Made by a program: the position numbers and the translations under genes
Origin: an uncultured Pelagibacteraceae bacterium
GTDB lineage: Bacteria; Pseudomonadota; Alphaproteobacteria; Pelagibacterales; Pelagibacteraceae
NCBI GenBank assembly: GCA_902605865.1
Contig: CACLEJ010000010.1
Coordinates: 1 to 33,252 of the forward strand
DNA: 33,252 bases
Direction: 5' to 3'
Shown here: in pieces, positions 24,990 to 33,252 of the stretch
Numbering within the stretch: the first letter of the stretch is position 1
Layout: every line of letters starts with the position of its first letter
Notes under the pieces: generated by a model
Database searches by the model: none
Seen by the model: only the letters and a program-made list of their open reading frames with translations
Told to the model about the DNA's origin: nothing

Positions 24990-26318
24990 ATGATTAAAAA
25001 AACAATAATAACCGTCTGTGCGCTTATATTTTTTATTTCAAATATTAGTTTCGCAGACATCACTTTTTGGACTACAGAAGTTCAGCCAGCTAGAATGGCT
25101 AAACAAGAAGCAATGGCTAAAGATTTTGAGGCTAAAACTGGCATCAAAGTTGAAGTTATTCCTGTAGAAGAAAAAGATTTAGGAACAAGAGCAACTGCAG
25201 CAGCAGCAGCGGGCGATCTACCTGATGTAATCTATCATACATTACAGTATGTATTACCTTGGGCAGAAGCTGGAATATTGGATGTTGATGCAAATAATGC
25301 TGTCGTAAAAGAACTTGGCAAAAAAACTTTCGCGCCAGGCGCTTTAAACATGGCTAAAAAAGGATCAAAAATAGCGGCTGTACCAGTTGATGGTTGGACG
25401 CAAATGGTCGTTTATAGAAAAGACTTATTTGAAAAAGCAGGTCTTGAGCCACCAACAAGTTATGAAAATATAACAAAAGCAGTTGAAGCACTTTCTGGAG
25501 ATGGAATGTTTGGGTTTGTAGCTGCAACAAAAACTGACGAAAATTTTATGAGTCAGGTTTTAGAACATGTTCTTTTAGCAAATGGAGTAAATGTTGTTAA
25601 AAAAGACGGAATAAGAAAGCAGGGTAAAAAACTAAAAGCCTCTTTAGAGTTTTATAAAGTTATTGCAAATGCAAGTCCTCCAGGAGAATTATATTGGAAG
25701 CAATCAAGAGAACTATACTTTGCAGGTAAAACTCCTATGATAATTTGGTCTCCATTTATTATGGATGAATTAGCTGGTTTAAGAGACTCAGCGCCTCCAA
25801 CAATAAATAGTGATCCAACATCTAGTGAGTTAGCTTCAAAAACTGGCTTCATCACGAACCTTAAAGGTCCTAATAATAGTAAAGGAGCTGCTTGGGCTGA
25901 TGTCAGATATTTTGGAATAACTGCTGATGCTGATACAGAAGAAGCAAGTGCTTTTATTAAATACTCAATGGATGAAGGTTATACAAAGACTCTTTCAATC
26001 GCACCTGAAGGGAAATTTCCTGTGAGAAGAGGAAACTCAAGCGATCCTGAAGCATTTACGAAAGCATGGAGTAAATTGCCAGTTGGAGTTGATAGAAAAG
26101 CACCTTTATCAGACTTATATTCAGAGGATGTTATAAATAATATCGTTGCTGGATTAGATAAGGCTCAAAGATGGGGTGTAAAAGAAGGTGAACTTTCTAG
26201 AGCTTCTAAAATTATTAATAACAAGTTTATTAATAGAATAACTAGACTTTATGTTGATGGACAGATTGATATTGATCAAGCAGTAGATATGATCAATCAA
26301 AAACTCTCTCAATTTTAA
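24990..26318 (+). CDS. Sugar-type ABC transporter substrate-binding protein
   Basis: 442 residues with signal peptide 1-22 (cleavage after ISFA, mature DITFWTTE). Typical carbohydrate-binding (family 1) architecture: an N-terminal FEAKTGIKVEVIPVEEKDLG, DLPDVIYHTLQYVLPWAEAG, the hinge segment VPVDGWTQMVVYRKDLFEKA, and a C-terminal domain with FITNLKGPNNSKGAAWADVR. No lipobox cysteine, so it is soluble in the periplasm. It is followed by a strong terminator and then its two permeases and a GH63 hydrolase, which suggests an alpha-glycoside such as glucosylglycerol or glucosylglycerate. The ligand cannot be read from sequence alone. Confidence 0.88.
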   Translation: MIKKTIITVCALIFFISNISFADITFWTTEVQPARMAKQEAMAKDFEAKTGIKVEVIPVEEKDLGTRATAAAAAGDLPDVIYHTLQYVLPWAEAGILDVDANNAVVKELGKKTFAPGALNMAKKGSKIAAVPVDGWTQMVVYRKDLFEKAGLEPPTSYENITKAVEALSGDGMFGFVAATKTDENFMSQVLEHVLLANGVNVVKKDGIRKQGKKLKASLEFYKVIANASPPGELYWKQSRELYFAGKTPMIIWSPFIMDELAGLRDSAPPTINSDPTSSELASKTGFITNLKGPNNSKGAAWADVRYFGITADADTEEASAFIKYSMDEGYTKTLSIAPEGKFPVRRGNSSDPEAFTKAWSKLPVGVDRKAPLSDLYSEDVINNIVAGLDKAQRWGVKEGELSRASKIINNKFINRITRLYVDGQIDIDQAVDMINQKLSQF

Positions 26319-26340
26319 TCTAGTAATTTAAATTTAAATA

Positions 26341-26372
26341 AAAGCGGATAATATGTATTATCCGCTTTTTTT
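26341..26372 (+). terminator. Intrinsic terminator after the binding-protein gene
   Basis: Near-perfect hairpin: AAAGCGGATAATA paired with TATTATCCGCTTT, tight loop, then a T-run. The next gene's ATG begins at 26373, directly after the T-run, so the hairpin also occupies the place of its ribosome site. It probably limits permease expression relative to the binding protein. Confidence 0.9.
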
Positions 26373-27632
26373 ATGAGTGATACACTTTCAAAAATAGAAA
26401 AAAGAACTGCATATATATTAATATTACCTGCAGTTTTCCTTGTTTTTTCAATTATCTTATTTCCAATATTTGCAAATGTTTGGATAAGTTTTAAAGAGGT
26501 TGGATTAAAAGATATCAGAATTCCTGAACCGAGAGCAAAAAAAATTGTTAAAACCATTAAAGATAGTCCAGATCAATTAAAAGTTATTTATAAACTTAGA
26601 AATAGCTCATTAATCTTAGAAATAAGGGACGTTAAATTTCAAGATAAATTACCTAAGAATATTAAGCCTATAAATTTAGATGAAAGATGCAGGGTCATAT
26701 CAAATAAAATTTATTGTGAATTTGGAAATTGGGAAGCTAAATACAAGGAAAATTTTCAAATATTATTAATGAGTTCTGATGGCAAACCTATAAATAAAAA
26801 AGAAATAAAAACTATTAAACCAAAATTAACAGGTAAATCAGATAATATTCTATTAAATACTAATTTTACATTAAAAAATTTTAAAAAGGTTTTTTTTCAA
26901 AATGAATTTTTTGATTTATTATCAACTACTTTTTATTATACTTTTTTTGGCACAATCGGTTCAATTGTATTTGGAATACTCACTGCACAACTTGTAAACC
27001 AGAAGTTTTTTGGAAGAACATTTATGAGAAGTGTTTTGCTTTTTCCGTATGTGGGTCCAGTAGTTGCCCTAGCTTATACTTGGGAGTTATTATTAGATCC
27101 TTACAGTGGAACTTTAAATAATCTTCTGATGAATTTTCAAGTCATCCAGGAACCTCTAAATTTACTAGGACAAAAATATTTAACAATAAATTTTTTTGGT
27201 TTTGATCTTAAATTACGGTTAGCATTAACAACTGTAATTATTTTTGAAATTTGGAGATACTTTCCTTTAGCTTTCTTATTTATATTAGCTCGACTGCAAG
27301 CAGTTCCCAAAGAATTATATGAGGCAGCTGAAGTGGATGGTGCTGGTCCTCTACAAAAATTTATTAATATTACTCTTCCTCAAATAACAGCTGTCATATC
27401 TATTCTCTTTATGATTAGGTTTATTTGGAACTTTAATAAATTTGAGGATATTTTTTTATTAACAGGAGGTGCATCTGGAACCAGAACTTTACCAATAAAT
27501 GTTTATGAGCAAGGCTTCACTATCTCCGATATTGGTATGGGATCAGCAGTATCAATTGTAATAGTTGCTTTGTTGCTAATATTTATGTTCGTTTACTTTA
27601 AATTAATAGGTAAGAGGGCTGATGAAAACTAA
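26373..27632 (+). CDS. ABC transporter permease (MalF-type) with large periplasmic insert
   Basis: 419 residues, longer than the usual 290-300. TM1 at about 12-36, then a roughly 145-residue extracytoplasmic insert (about 40-180) with Cys106 and Cys115 (CRVISNKIYC) that could form a disulfide, then the permease core from about 185 with coupling loop ELYEAAEVDGAGPLQKFINI. Comparable to the P2 loop of MalF but not recognisably homologous by eye. It starts immediately after a terminator T-run and overlaps the next permease by 11 bases. Partner of the 27622-28815 permease. Confidence 0.87.
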   Translation: MSDTLSKIEKRTAYILILPAVFLVFSIILFPIFANVWISFKEVGLKDIRIPEPRAKKIVKTIKDSPDQLKVIYKLRNSSLILEIRDVKFQDKLPKNIKPINLDERCRVISNKIYCEFGNWEAKYKENFQILLMSSDGKPINKKEIKTIKPKLTGKSDNILLNTNFTLKNFKKVFFQNEFFDLLSTTFYYTFFGTIGSIVFGILTAQLVNQKFFGRTFMRSVLLFPYVGPVVALAYTWELLLDPYSGTLNNLLMNFQVIQEPLNLLGQKYLTINFFGFDLKLRLALTTVIIFEIWRYFPLAFLFILARLQAVPKELYEAAEVDGAGPLQKFINITLPQITAVISILFMIRFIWNFNKFEDIFLLTGGASGTRTLPINVYEQGFTISDIGMGSAVSIVIVALLLIFMFVYFKLIGKRADEN

Positions 27633-28815
27633 AAGTTTAATATACTACGCATTAATTTCGTCTATATTTTTGTTTTCTTTGGTCTCTATTTGGAAAATTT
27701 TAGTAACGTTGCAAGGAGTTGAGTTAAAAAATTTCAATTTTGCATTAATTATTACTTTAGGTATCGCTATTAGCCTTTTAAATTTACTTATAGGAGAAAA
27801 GTTAAATTATTTAATAAAATCAACTTTTTTTGCTCTTATATTTACTATTGTCGATGGATATATCGTTCAGCTAATGCCCATTTGGTACAATATTGGAATT
27901 TTTGCGATTTTGATATTTTTCTCTTTAAAAATTAATAAATATAATCAAAAATATTTAGCATCAGAACATTCATCGCAAATAGTAGTGTTTGATTTTTTAA
28001 CTCTTTTTGGAATTGTTTTATTTTCATTTGTTATCCTATTCCCATTTTACATGATGTTGATAACAAGCTTTAAAACTCAAGCTGCTTTGTTAATTAATCC
28101 TTTAGATTTTAGTATTAATTTTAACCAGGACTTTAAGGAATTATTTAAGTCTTACTTTGTGATATTTGATACATATAAATTTGGTAGATACATACTTATA
28201 AGTACATTTGTTTCAGTCGGGACAGTCATAGTTACATTGCTATTTGCAATACCAGCTGCTTATGCTGTAGCAAGGTTAAATTTTTTTGGAAAAAACTTTC
28301 TGTCGACTTCAATTTTAATTATCTATATGTTTCCTGCTATTGTATTAGTTATTCCTTTGTATACCGTTTTTAGTCAATTAGGGTTAAGGAACTCAGTTGG
28401 TGGTTTATTAATTGTTTACACAGCAACTACTTTGCCAGTTGCAATTTATATGTTACAAGGTTACTTTAGAAGTATTCCCAAAGAACTAGAAGAAGCAGCA
28501 ATCATGGATAAATTAAATTGGTTTGGCATAATTATAAAAATAATTTTGCCTTTAAGTATACCTGCAATATCATCAGTTGCTTTATATGTCTTTATGATTG
28601 CGTGGAATGAGTTTTTATTTTCTCTTATGTTCTTAGATAATCCAAACTCATTTACCTTATCAAGGGCAATACAATATCTTAGTGGTGATGCCGAAACACC
28701 AAGACAATATCTAATGGCTGGGTCAGTAGTTGTTACAATACCTGTTTTGTTAATTTTTGTATACTTTGAAAAATATTTAGTAAGTGGTCTTACTGCAGGA
28801 AGTGTAAAGGGTTAA
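27622..28815 (+). CDS. ABC transporter permease (MalG-type) with extra N-terminal spans
   Basis: 397 residues against a usual 275-300. Residues 1-110 form about four additional hydrophobic spans (LIYYALISSIFLFSLVSIW, ALIITLGIAISLLNLLIG and others) ahead of the standard core that begins near FDFLTLFGIVLFSFVILFPF. The coupling loop is ELEEAAIMDKLNWFGIIIKI. The stop overlaps the next ATG as TAATG, so it is coupled to the GH63 gene. With the preceding permease it forms the channel for the glycoside-binding protein. The ATPase is not encoded nearby. Confidence 0.87.
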   Translation: MKTKSLIYYALISSIFLFSLVSIWKILVTLQGVELKNFNFALIITLGIAISLLNLLIGEKLNYLIKSTFFALIFTIVDGYIVQLMPIWYNIGIFAILIFFSLKINKYNQKYLASEHSSQIVVFDFLTLFGIVLFSFVILFPFYMMLITSFKTQAALLINPLDFSINFNQDFKELFKSYFVIFDTYKFGRYILISTFVSVGTVIVTLLFAIPAAYAVARLNFFGKNFLSTSILIIYMFPAIVLVIPLYTVFSQLGLRNSVGGLLIVYTATTLPVAIYMLQGYFRSIPKELEEAAIMDKLNWFGIIIKIILPLSIPAISSVALYVFMIAWNEFLFSLMFLDNPNSFTLSRAIQYLSGDAETPRQYLMAGSVVVTIPVLLIFVYFEKYLVSGLTAGSVKG

Positions 28816-30083
28816 TGGAAGATTTTATCAAATCAGCAAAGAAAGTTTTATTGGGTAATAAAAAAAAAGGATACACATTGCCAACTAATAACAAATTGTA
28901 CCCAGCACAATGGAATTGGGACTCAGGTTTCATTGCTTTAGGATATTCACATTTTAAACTTAAATATGCACTAGATGAAATAAAGACACTAATAAGAGGT
29001 CAATGGAAAGATGGAATGATACCCCATATTTTGTTTCACGATTTAAATACCAATTATTATCCAAACCATTCTGTTTGGGCTTGTGGAAATAAAATACATT
29101 CATCTGGTATTACTCAACCACCAATTCTTGCAATAATTTTAAAACTAATCTTAGATAAAAAAAGAATTAATAATAAAGATAAAGCTGAATTTAAAAAAAT
29201 AGTTAAGGGAATATTAAAATATCATAAATGGTTTATTAAATTTAGAGATCCAAATAATTCTGGATTAGTCTCAATTTTACACCCCTGGGAGAGTGGTTAC
29301 GATAATTCACCATTATGGGATGAGCCAATGAGTAAAGTAAAAATACCAAAAAATCTAAAATACAAAAGGGGAGACAACAAAGTTGTAAATCCTGAATATA
29401 GACCTTTAGATATTGACTATGATAGATACGTAACTATTAAAAATCATTTAAGAAAAAATAATTATAATCCAAAAAAACTTTATAAAGCATCCTTATTCAA
29501 TGTGGTCGATGTTGGATTTAATTCTATATTTTTACGAGCAAATAAAGACCTTCTTAAATTATTAAATACCTTCAATTTGAAAAGTGCTGAATTAGAAACT
29601 TACATATCAAGATCTGAAAATAAAATTGTAAAATTATATAATCACAAAAAAAATATATTTTTCAACATTGATTTAAAAAATAAAAAAAAAATAAGCATTC
29701 CATCAATTACTCATTATTTTATTTTATTTGCAGATTTAAAAGACAAGGTATTAAATAACAAAATTATTAAGAACTTAAAAAAACACAGCTCTAAAGAAAA
29801 ATATTTATTATCAAGTGTAAAACCAAATCACCAAAAGTTTGAAGAGAAAAGATATTGGAGAGGCCCAGTATGGATCAATTGTAATTGGATAATTTATCAA
29901 GGATTAAAAAATAAGAATATTAAATTTGCTAAACAAATAAAAAGAAAAACTATTAATTTAGTAAAGCAAAAAGGGTTTAATGAATACTTTAGTTGTAAAA
30001 CCGGTAAAGGATTTGGTGCTACAAATTTTTCTTGGACTGCCGCATTATTTTTAGACTTAATACTAGAAAAAAAAAATGACTAA
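28815..30083 (+). CDS. GH63-family glycosidase, glucosylglycerate/mannosylglycerate hydrolase type
   Basis: 422 residues, no signal peptide, so cytoplasmic. (alpha/alpha)6-barrel hydrolase signatures: QWNWDSGFIALGY (32-44), DGMIPHILFH (66-75), SSGITQPP (96-103), HPWESGYDNSPLWDEPM (156-172) with candidate acid Asp163, YWRGPVWINCNWI and FNEYFSCKTGKGFGATNFSW with candidate base Glu390. Known: mycobacterial GgH and bacterial MgH of GH63 share these motifs and cleave glucosyl- or mannosylglycerate; their catalytic Asp/Glu spacing (about 237 as I recall) is close to the 227 here. Trehalase and glucosidases share the fold, so other alpha-glycosides remain possible. Translationally coupled on both sides. 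Confidence 0.78.
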   Translation: MEDFIKSAKKVLLGNKKKGYTLPTNNKLYPAQWNWDSGFIALGYSHFKLKYALDEIKTLIRGQWKDGMIPHILFHDLNTNYYPNHSVWACGNKIHSSGITQPPILAIILKLILDKKRINNKDKAEFKKIVKGILKYHKWFIKFRDPNNSGLVSILHPWESGYDNSPLWDEPMSKVKIPKNLKYKRGDNKVVNPEYRPLDIDYDRYVTIKNHLRKNNYNPKKLYKASLFNVVDVGFNSIFLRANKDLLKLLNTFNLKSAELETYISRSENKIVKLYNHKKNIFFNIDLKNKKKISIPSITHYFILFADLKDKVLNNKIIKNLKKHSSKEKYLLSSVKPNHQKFEEKRYWRGPVWINCNWIIYQGLKNKNIKFAKQIKRKTINLVKQKGFNEYFSCKTGKGFGATNFSWTAALFLDLILEKKND

Positions 30084-31233
30084 TTACAACTGGAATTACC
30101 CCACAACTGTTTGGGTAGGCAGTGATAGAGCTAAGGATCTAGAAAAAGCTTGTGTTGAAATTAAAACTTTAAAACCATTATTAGTAACAGATAGAGACTT
30201 AATTAATTTAGAATTTATAAAAGATTTAATAAATAATTTAGAAAAGAAATTTAAATTATGTATTTTTTCAAATTTTTCAGGAAACCCAACAGGGGAGAAT
30301 GTTGATGAAGGTGTTGAGGTATTCAAGAATAATAGTTGTGACAGTGTAATAGCTATTGGAGGTGGAAGTGCATTAGACGTGGGTAAAGCTATTGCTTTTA
30401 TGTCTGGACAATCTAGACCAATTTGGGATTTTGAGGATATTGGTGATTATTGGAAAAGGGCAGATGAAAAAAATATCTCTCCAATAATTGCAATTCCAAC
30501 AACTGCTGGAACAGGTTCAGAAACTGGCAGAGCATCAGCAATAATTAATGCAAAAACTGGAATAAAAAAAATTATTTTCCACCCAAAATTTTTACCATCT
30601 ATTGTAATATTAGACCCGGTACTTACTAAAGATCTTTCTCCACGTTTAACAGGAGCCACAGGAATGGATGCATTAGCACACAATTTAGAGGCATTTTGTG
30701 CTCCTGGTTTTCACCCCATGGCTGATGGAATAGCAATTGAAGGAATGAGGTTGATAAAAAAATCTCTTTTAAAAGCTGTAAAAGATGGAAATGATCTGGA
30801 TGCTAGATCTGATTTGTTAGCTGCAGCAAGTATGGGATCTACTGCATTTCAAAAAGGGTTAGGAGCCATTCATTCACTTAGCCATCCACTTAATGCTCAA
30901 TTTAATCTTCATCACGGATTATCTAATGCAATATTTATGCCTTATGTTTTAACTTTTAATAAAGAAAATATTGAGGAAAGAATTATTTCTATTTGTGATT
31001 ACCTTAACTTAAGTAAAAGTTTTGATGCTTTTCTCGAATGGGTACTAGAATTAAGAAAAGAATTAAATATTCCACATAAACTATCAGATGTAATAGAAAT
31101 AAATAAAATGAACTTAGATGATTTATCAAAGATGGCTCTTGATGATCCATCAACATCTTCAAATCCAAAAAAATTGACTATAAATGACATGAAAGCTATG
31201 TATGAGCATAGTATTTCGGGAGATTTATTTTAA
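30076..31233 (+). CDS. Iron-containing (group III) alcohol dehydrogenase
   Basis: 385 residues. NAD-binding GGGSALDVGKA (95-105), PTTAGTGSETGRAS (141-154), and the metal ligands Asp198, His202, His266 and His280 (GATGMDALAHNLEAF and AIHSLSHPLNAQFNLHHG), whose spacing matches FucO. All ligands are present, so it should be active. It overlaps GH63 by 8 bases and the amidotransferase by 1. Substrate unknown: candidates are an alcohol or aldehyde derived from the imported glycoside, or a C1/C3 alcohol. It is not a glycerol dehydrogenase by any clear motif. Confidence 0.88.
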   Translation: MTNYNWNYPTTVWVGSDRAKDLEKACVEIKTLKPLLVTDRDLINLEFIKDLINNLEKKFKLCIFSNFSGNPTGENVDEGVEVFKNNSCDSVIAIGGGSALDVGKAIAFMSGQSRPIWDFEDIGDYWKRADEKNISPIIAIPTTAGTGSETGRASAIINAKTGIKKIIFHPKFLPSIVILDPVLTKDLSPRLTGATGMDALAHNLEAFCAPGFHPMADGIAIEGMRLIKKSLLKAVKDGNDLDARSDLLAAASMGSTAFQKGLGAIHSLSHPLNAQFNLHHGLSNAIFMPYVLTFNKENIEERIISICDYLNLSKSFDAFLEWVLELRKELNIPHKLSDVIEINKMNLDDLSKMALDDPSTSSNPKKLTINDMKAMYEHSISGDLF

Positions 31234-32018
31234 TGAAAAAAATATTAATAGTTGAGGGAAATTTAAGAGAGGAAAATCAGAGTTTTACTGACGGTGGAAT
31301 TAAAACACATACAGAAAGTCTTAAAGATAGTATAGCCTATTTTACTGATAAAATTGAAATAGATGTTGTAAATCCCTCATCTGACAAAAACATTTCTGAA
31401 AAAGTAACTGATCTTGATAAATATGATGGACTAATATGGGGTGGGAGTAGTCTAAATATTTATAATGATACCATCGAAATAAGAAGACAGATCGAATTTA
31501 TGAGAGAGTGTCAAAAAAAAATTAAAAAAATATTAGCTATTTGCTGGGGACTTCAGGTTGCTGTTACTGTAGCAGGAGGGCAGGTAAAAAGATGTACAAA
31601 CGGATCTCACAGAGGCATAGCACTTAATATTGAAATAAATAATGATGGATTAAAACATCCTATATATAAAAATAAAAATAAAATTTTTAACACACCTGCT
31701 TTTAATTTTGATGAAGTTGCAACATTGCCAAAAAATTCAAAATTGCTAGCCTCAAATCCTATAAATAAAGTTATGGGAGTAAATTTTCAGTCTGCGGCAA
31801 GTGATATATGGGGTATTCAATATCACCCTGAAATTACTTACGATAAAATGATAAGCCTAATACATTTCAGAAAAGAACGTCTTTTAAACAATAATGCTTT
31901 TGTTGATGAGCAAGAGATAACTAATCATGTAAGAATGATTGCTGAAGAAAATAAGATTACAAATAAAGATCTTAGAATGCGTGAACTTGAAAACTGGCTT
32001 AATTATCTTTTAAAATAA
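31233..32018 (+). CDS. Class I glutamine amidotransferase-like protein (GMP-synthase GATase type)
   Basis: 261 residues, a stand-alone triad-type amidotransferase/gamma-glutamyl hydrolase domain: Cys104 in [11 protein letters not shown], His198 and Glu200 in [10 protein letters not shown], oxyanion segment [11 protein letters not shown]-terminal helical tail of about 55 residues follows. No synthetase domain is fused and no acceptor enzyme is adjacent, so it may be a hydrolase of gamma-glutamyl compounds rather than an ammonia donor. It starts within the ADH stop (TAATG). Its 3' end overlaps the convergent fhs gene by 9 bases. Function uncertain; a role in processing gamma-glutamyl amides made elsewhere in this region is a guess. 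Confidence 0.75.
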   Translation: MKKILIVEGNLREENQSFTDGGIKTHTESLKDSIAYFTDKIEIDVVNPSSDKNISEKVTDLDKYDGLIWGGSSLNIYNDTIEIRRQIEFMRECQKKIKKILAICWGLQVAVTVAGGQVKRCTNGSHRGIALNIEINNDGLKHPIYKNKNKIFNTPAFNFDEVATLPKNSKLLASNPINKVMGVNFQSAASDIWGIQYHPEITYDKMISLIHFRKERLLNNNAFVDEQEITNHVRMIAEENKITNKDLRMRELENWLNYLLK

Positions 32019-33252
32019 ACCCTCTGTTTCACCTTTTTCATTAATACGAATTGAGTCAGCTGCTGGCACTTTTGGTAATCCTGGCATTGTCATTATTGCA
32101 CCGCATACAACAACAATAAATTCCGCTCCTGATGACAGTCTTACCTCTCTTATTGGTAATACATGACCTGAAGGTGCTCCTTTCAGATTGGGGTCAGTAG
32201 AAAAACTATATTGAGTTTTTGCAATACAAATTGGTAATGATTGGTAACCTCTTTCTTCAAAAGCTTTTAATTGGTCTCTAATTTTAGTATCTGCAACAAC
32301 TTCGCTTGCTCTATAAAGTTCCTTAGCAATTGTTTCTATTTTTTTAAATAATGAAGTTTTATCATCATATAAAAATTTAAAATTACTGTCTTTTTCACAT
32401 AACTCAACCACATCATTTGCTAAGTCAATTGCACCTTCTCCACCTTTTTCCCAATGCTTTGATATAGAGGCTTTAATACCTTTTTGTTCACAAAAATTAG
32501 TTACTTCTTCAACTTCTTTATCAGTATCTAAAACAAAGTGATTTATAGCTACTGTTACAGGTAATCCAAATTTTTGAATATTTTCTATATGTCTTTCTAA
32601 GTTAACCAATCCTTTTTTAACTGCATCAACATTTTCATTTTTTAATTCATCTTTTTTAACTCCGCCATGCATCTTTAAAGCTCTTATAGTTGCAACAATC
32701 ACAACACAACTTGGTTTTAATCCTGATTTTCTACATTTAATATCTAGAAATTTTTCTGCACCTAGATCAGCACCAAATCCAGCTTCTGTTACTACATAAT
32801 CAGAAAGTTTTAATGCTGTCTTAGTTGCTAAAACAGAATTACATCCATGAGCTATATTTGCAAATGGTCCACCATGAATTATTGCAGGATTGTTTTCCAA
32901 CGTTTGTGTTACATTTGGTCTAATAGCATCTTTTAATAATACAGTCATTGGCCCATGTGCGTTTAAATCTTTTGCATATATCGGTTTTTTATCTCTAGTA
33001 TAAGCAACAGTAATATTACCAATTCTATTTTCAAGATCATGCAAATCATTTGATAAACAAAAGATTGCCATTATTTCTGATGCAACAGTAATATCAAAAC
33101 CATCTTCTCTTGGAAATCCATTCGCAACACCACCTAGATTAATATTTATAGATCTTAAAGCTCGATCATTCATGTCGAGAACTCTTTTCCAAACTATTCG
33201 TCTAACATCTATATTTAATTTGTTTCCCCAATATATATGGTTATCTAATAAT
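32010..33252 (-). CDS. fhs: Formate-tetrahydrofolate ligase (5' end cut by window)
   Basis: C-terminal 413 residues of a protein of about 557; the frame stays open to the window edge ([20 protein letters not shown]), so the internal ATG at 33173 is not the start. Typical FTHFS segments: [79 protein letters not shown], and the C-terminus [14 protein letters not shown]. Reaction: formate + THF + ATP to 10-formyl-THF, or the reverse yielding ATP. In TMAO users it is part of one-carbon oxidation, consistent with tdm and tmm in the same region. Confidence 0.95.
   Translation of the reverse strand, partial: LLDNHIYWGNKLNIDVRRIVWKRVLDMNDRALRSININLGGVANGFPREDGFDITVASEIMAIFCLSNDLHDLENRIGNITVAYTRDKKPIYAKDLNAHGPMTVLLKDAIRPNVTQTLENNPAIIHGGPFANIAHGCNSVLATKTALKLSDYVVTEAGFGADLGAEKFLDIKCRKSGLKPSCVVIVATIRALKMHGGVKKDELKNENVDAVKKGLVNLERHIENIQKFGLPVTVAINHFVLDTDKEVEEVTNFCEQKGIKASISKHWEKGGEGAIDLANDVVELCEKDSNFKFLYDDKTSLFKKIETIAKELYRASEVVADTKIRDQLKAFEERGYQSLPICIAKTQYSFSTDPNLKGAPSGHVLPIREVRLSSGAEFIVVVCGAIMTMPGLPKVPAADSIRINEKGETEGLF

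Overview
The window is strongly AT-rich, gene-dense and has very short intergenic gaps. Its gene content (trimethylamine monooxygenase, TMAO demethylase, TMAO ABC transporter, gamma-glutamylmethylamide/N-methylglutamate-type genes, formate-THF ligase) points to a marine alphaproteobacterium of the SAR11 clade (Pelagibacterales) or a close relative. This assignment rests on recognising the protein families and on the streamlined layout; no database search was run. No rRNA, tRNA, CRISPR array, insertion sequence or prophage was seen.

Left half (1-15169), all on the minus strand and read right to left. It opens with TMAO demethylase (tdm), translationally coupled to a small MarR-like winged-helix protein. 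Then come a FAD-dependent amine oxidoreductase, a 489-residue glutamine-synthetase-like ligase and a three-gene split glutamate synthase (glutamine amidotransferase, GXGXG and FMN subunits). These are followed by an unknown 135-residue protein, an ammonium/methylammonium-type transporter with two tiny single-span membrane proteins, a SECOND three-gene split glutamate synthase, and a second, GSIII/GMAS-type ligase cut by the window edge. Two non-identical ligase-plus-glutamate-synthase modules thus flank one Amt channel. Only one of the two FMN subunits keeps the [3Fe-4S] cysteines.

Centre (15170-23821). Divergent from tdm is the TMAO uptake system: tmoX (binding protein), an intrinsic terminator, three small unknown envelope genes (one with MORN repeats), tmoV (ATPase) and tmoW (fused double permease). 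A glycerol kinase follows 4 bases later. The convergent tmm encodes trimethylamine monooxygenase. Together: TMA is oxidised to TMAO by Tmm or TMAO is imported by TmoXVW; Tdm splits it to dimethylamine and formaldehyde; the one-carbon unit goes to tetrahydrofolate metabolism (fhs lies at the right edge); the amine nitrogen is presumably captured by the gamma-glutamyl/N-methylglutamate modules.

Right half (23923-32018), plus strand: a GpsA-like glycerol-3-phosphate dehydrogenase, a sugar-type binding protein followed by a strong terminator, then a tightly overlapping operon of two unusual permeases, a GH63 glycosidase of the glucosylglycerate/mannosylglycerate hydrolase type, an iron-type alcohol dehydrogenase and a class I glutamine amidotransferase. 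With the nearby glycerol kinase this suggests import and cleavage of a glycosyl-glycerol or glycosyl-glycerate compatible solute, of the kind made by marine picocyanobacteria. The transporter's own ATPase is not in the window. The window ends inside fhs (minus strand).
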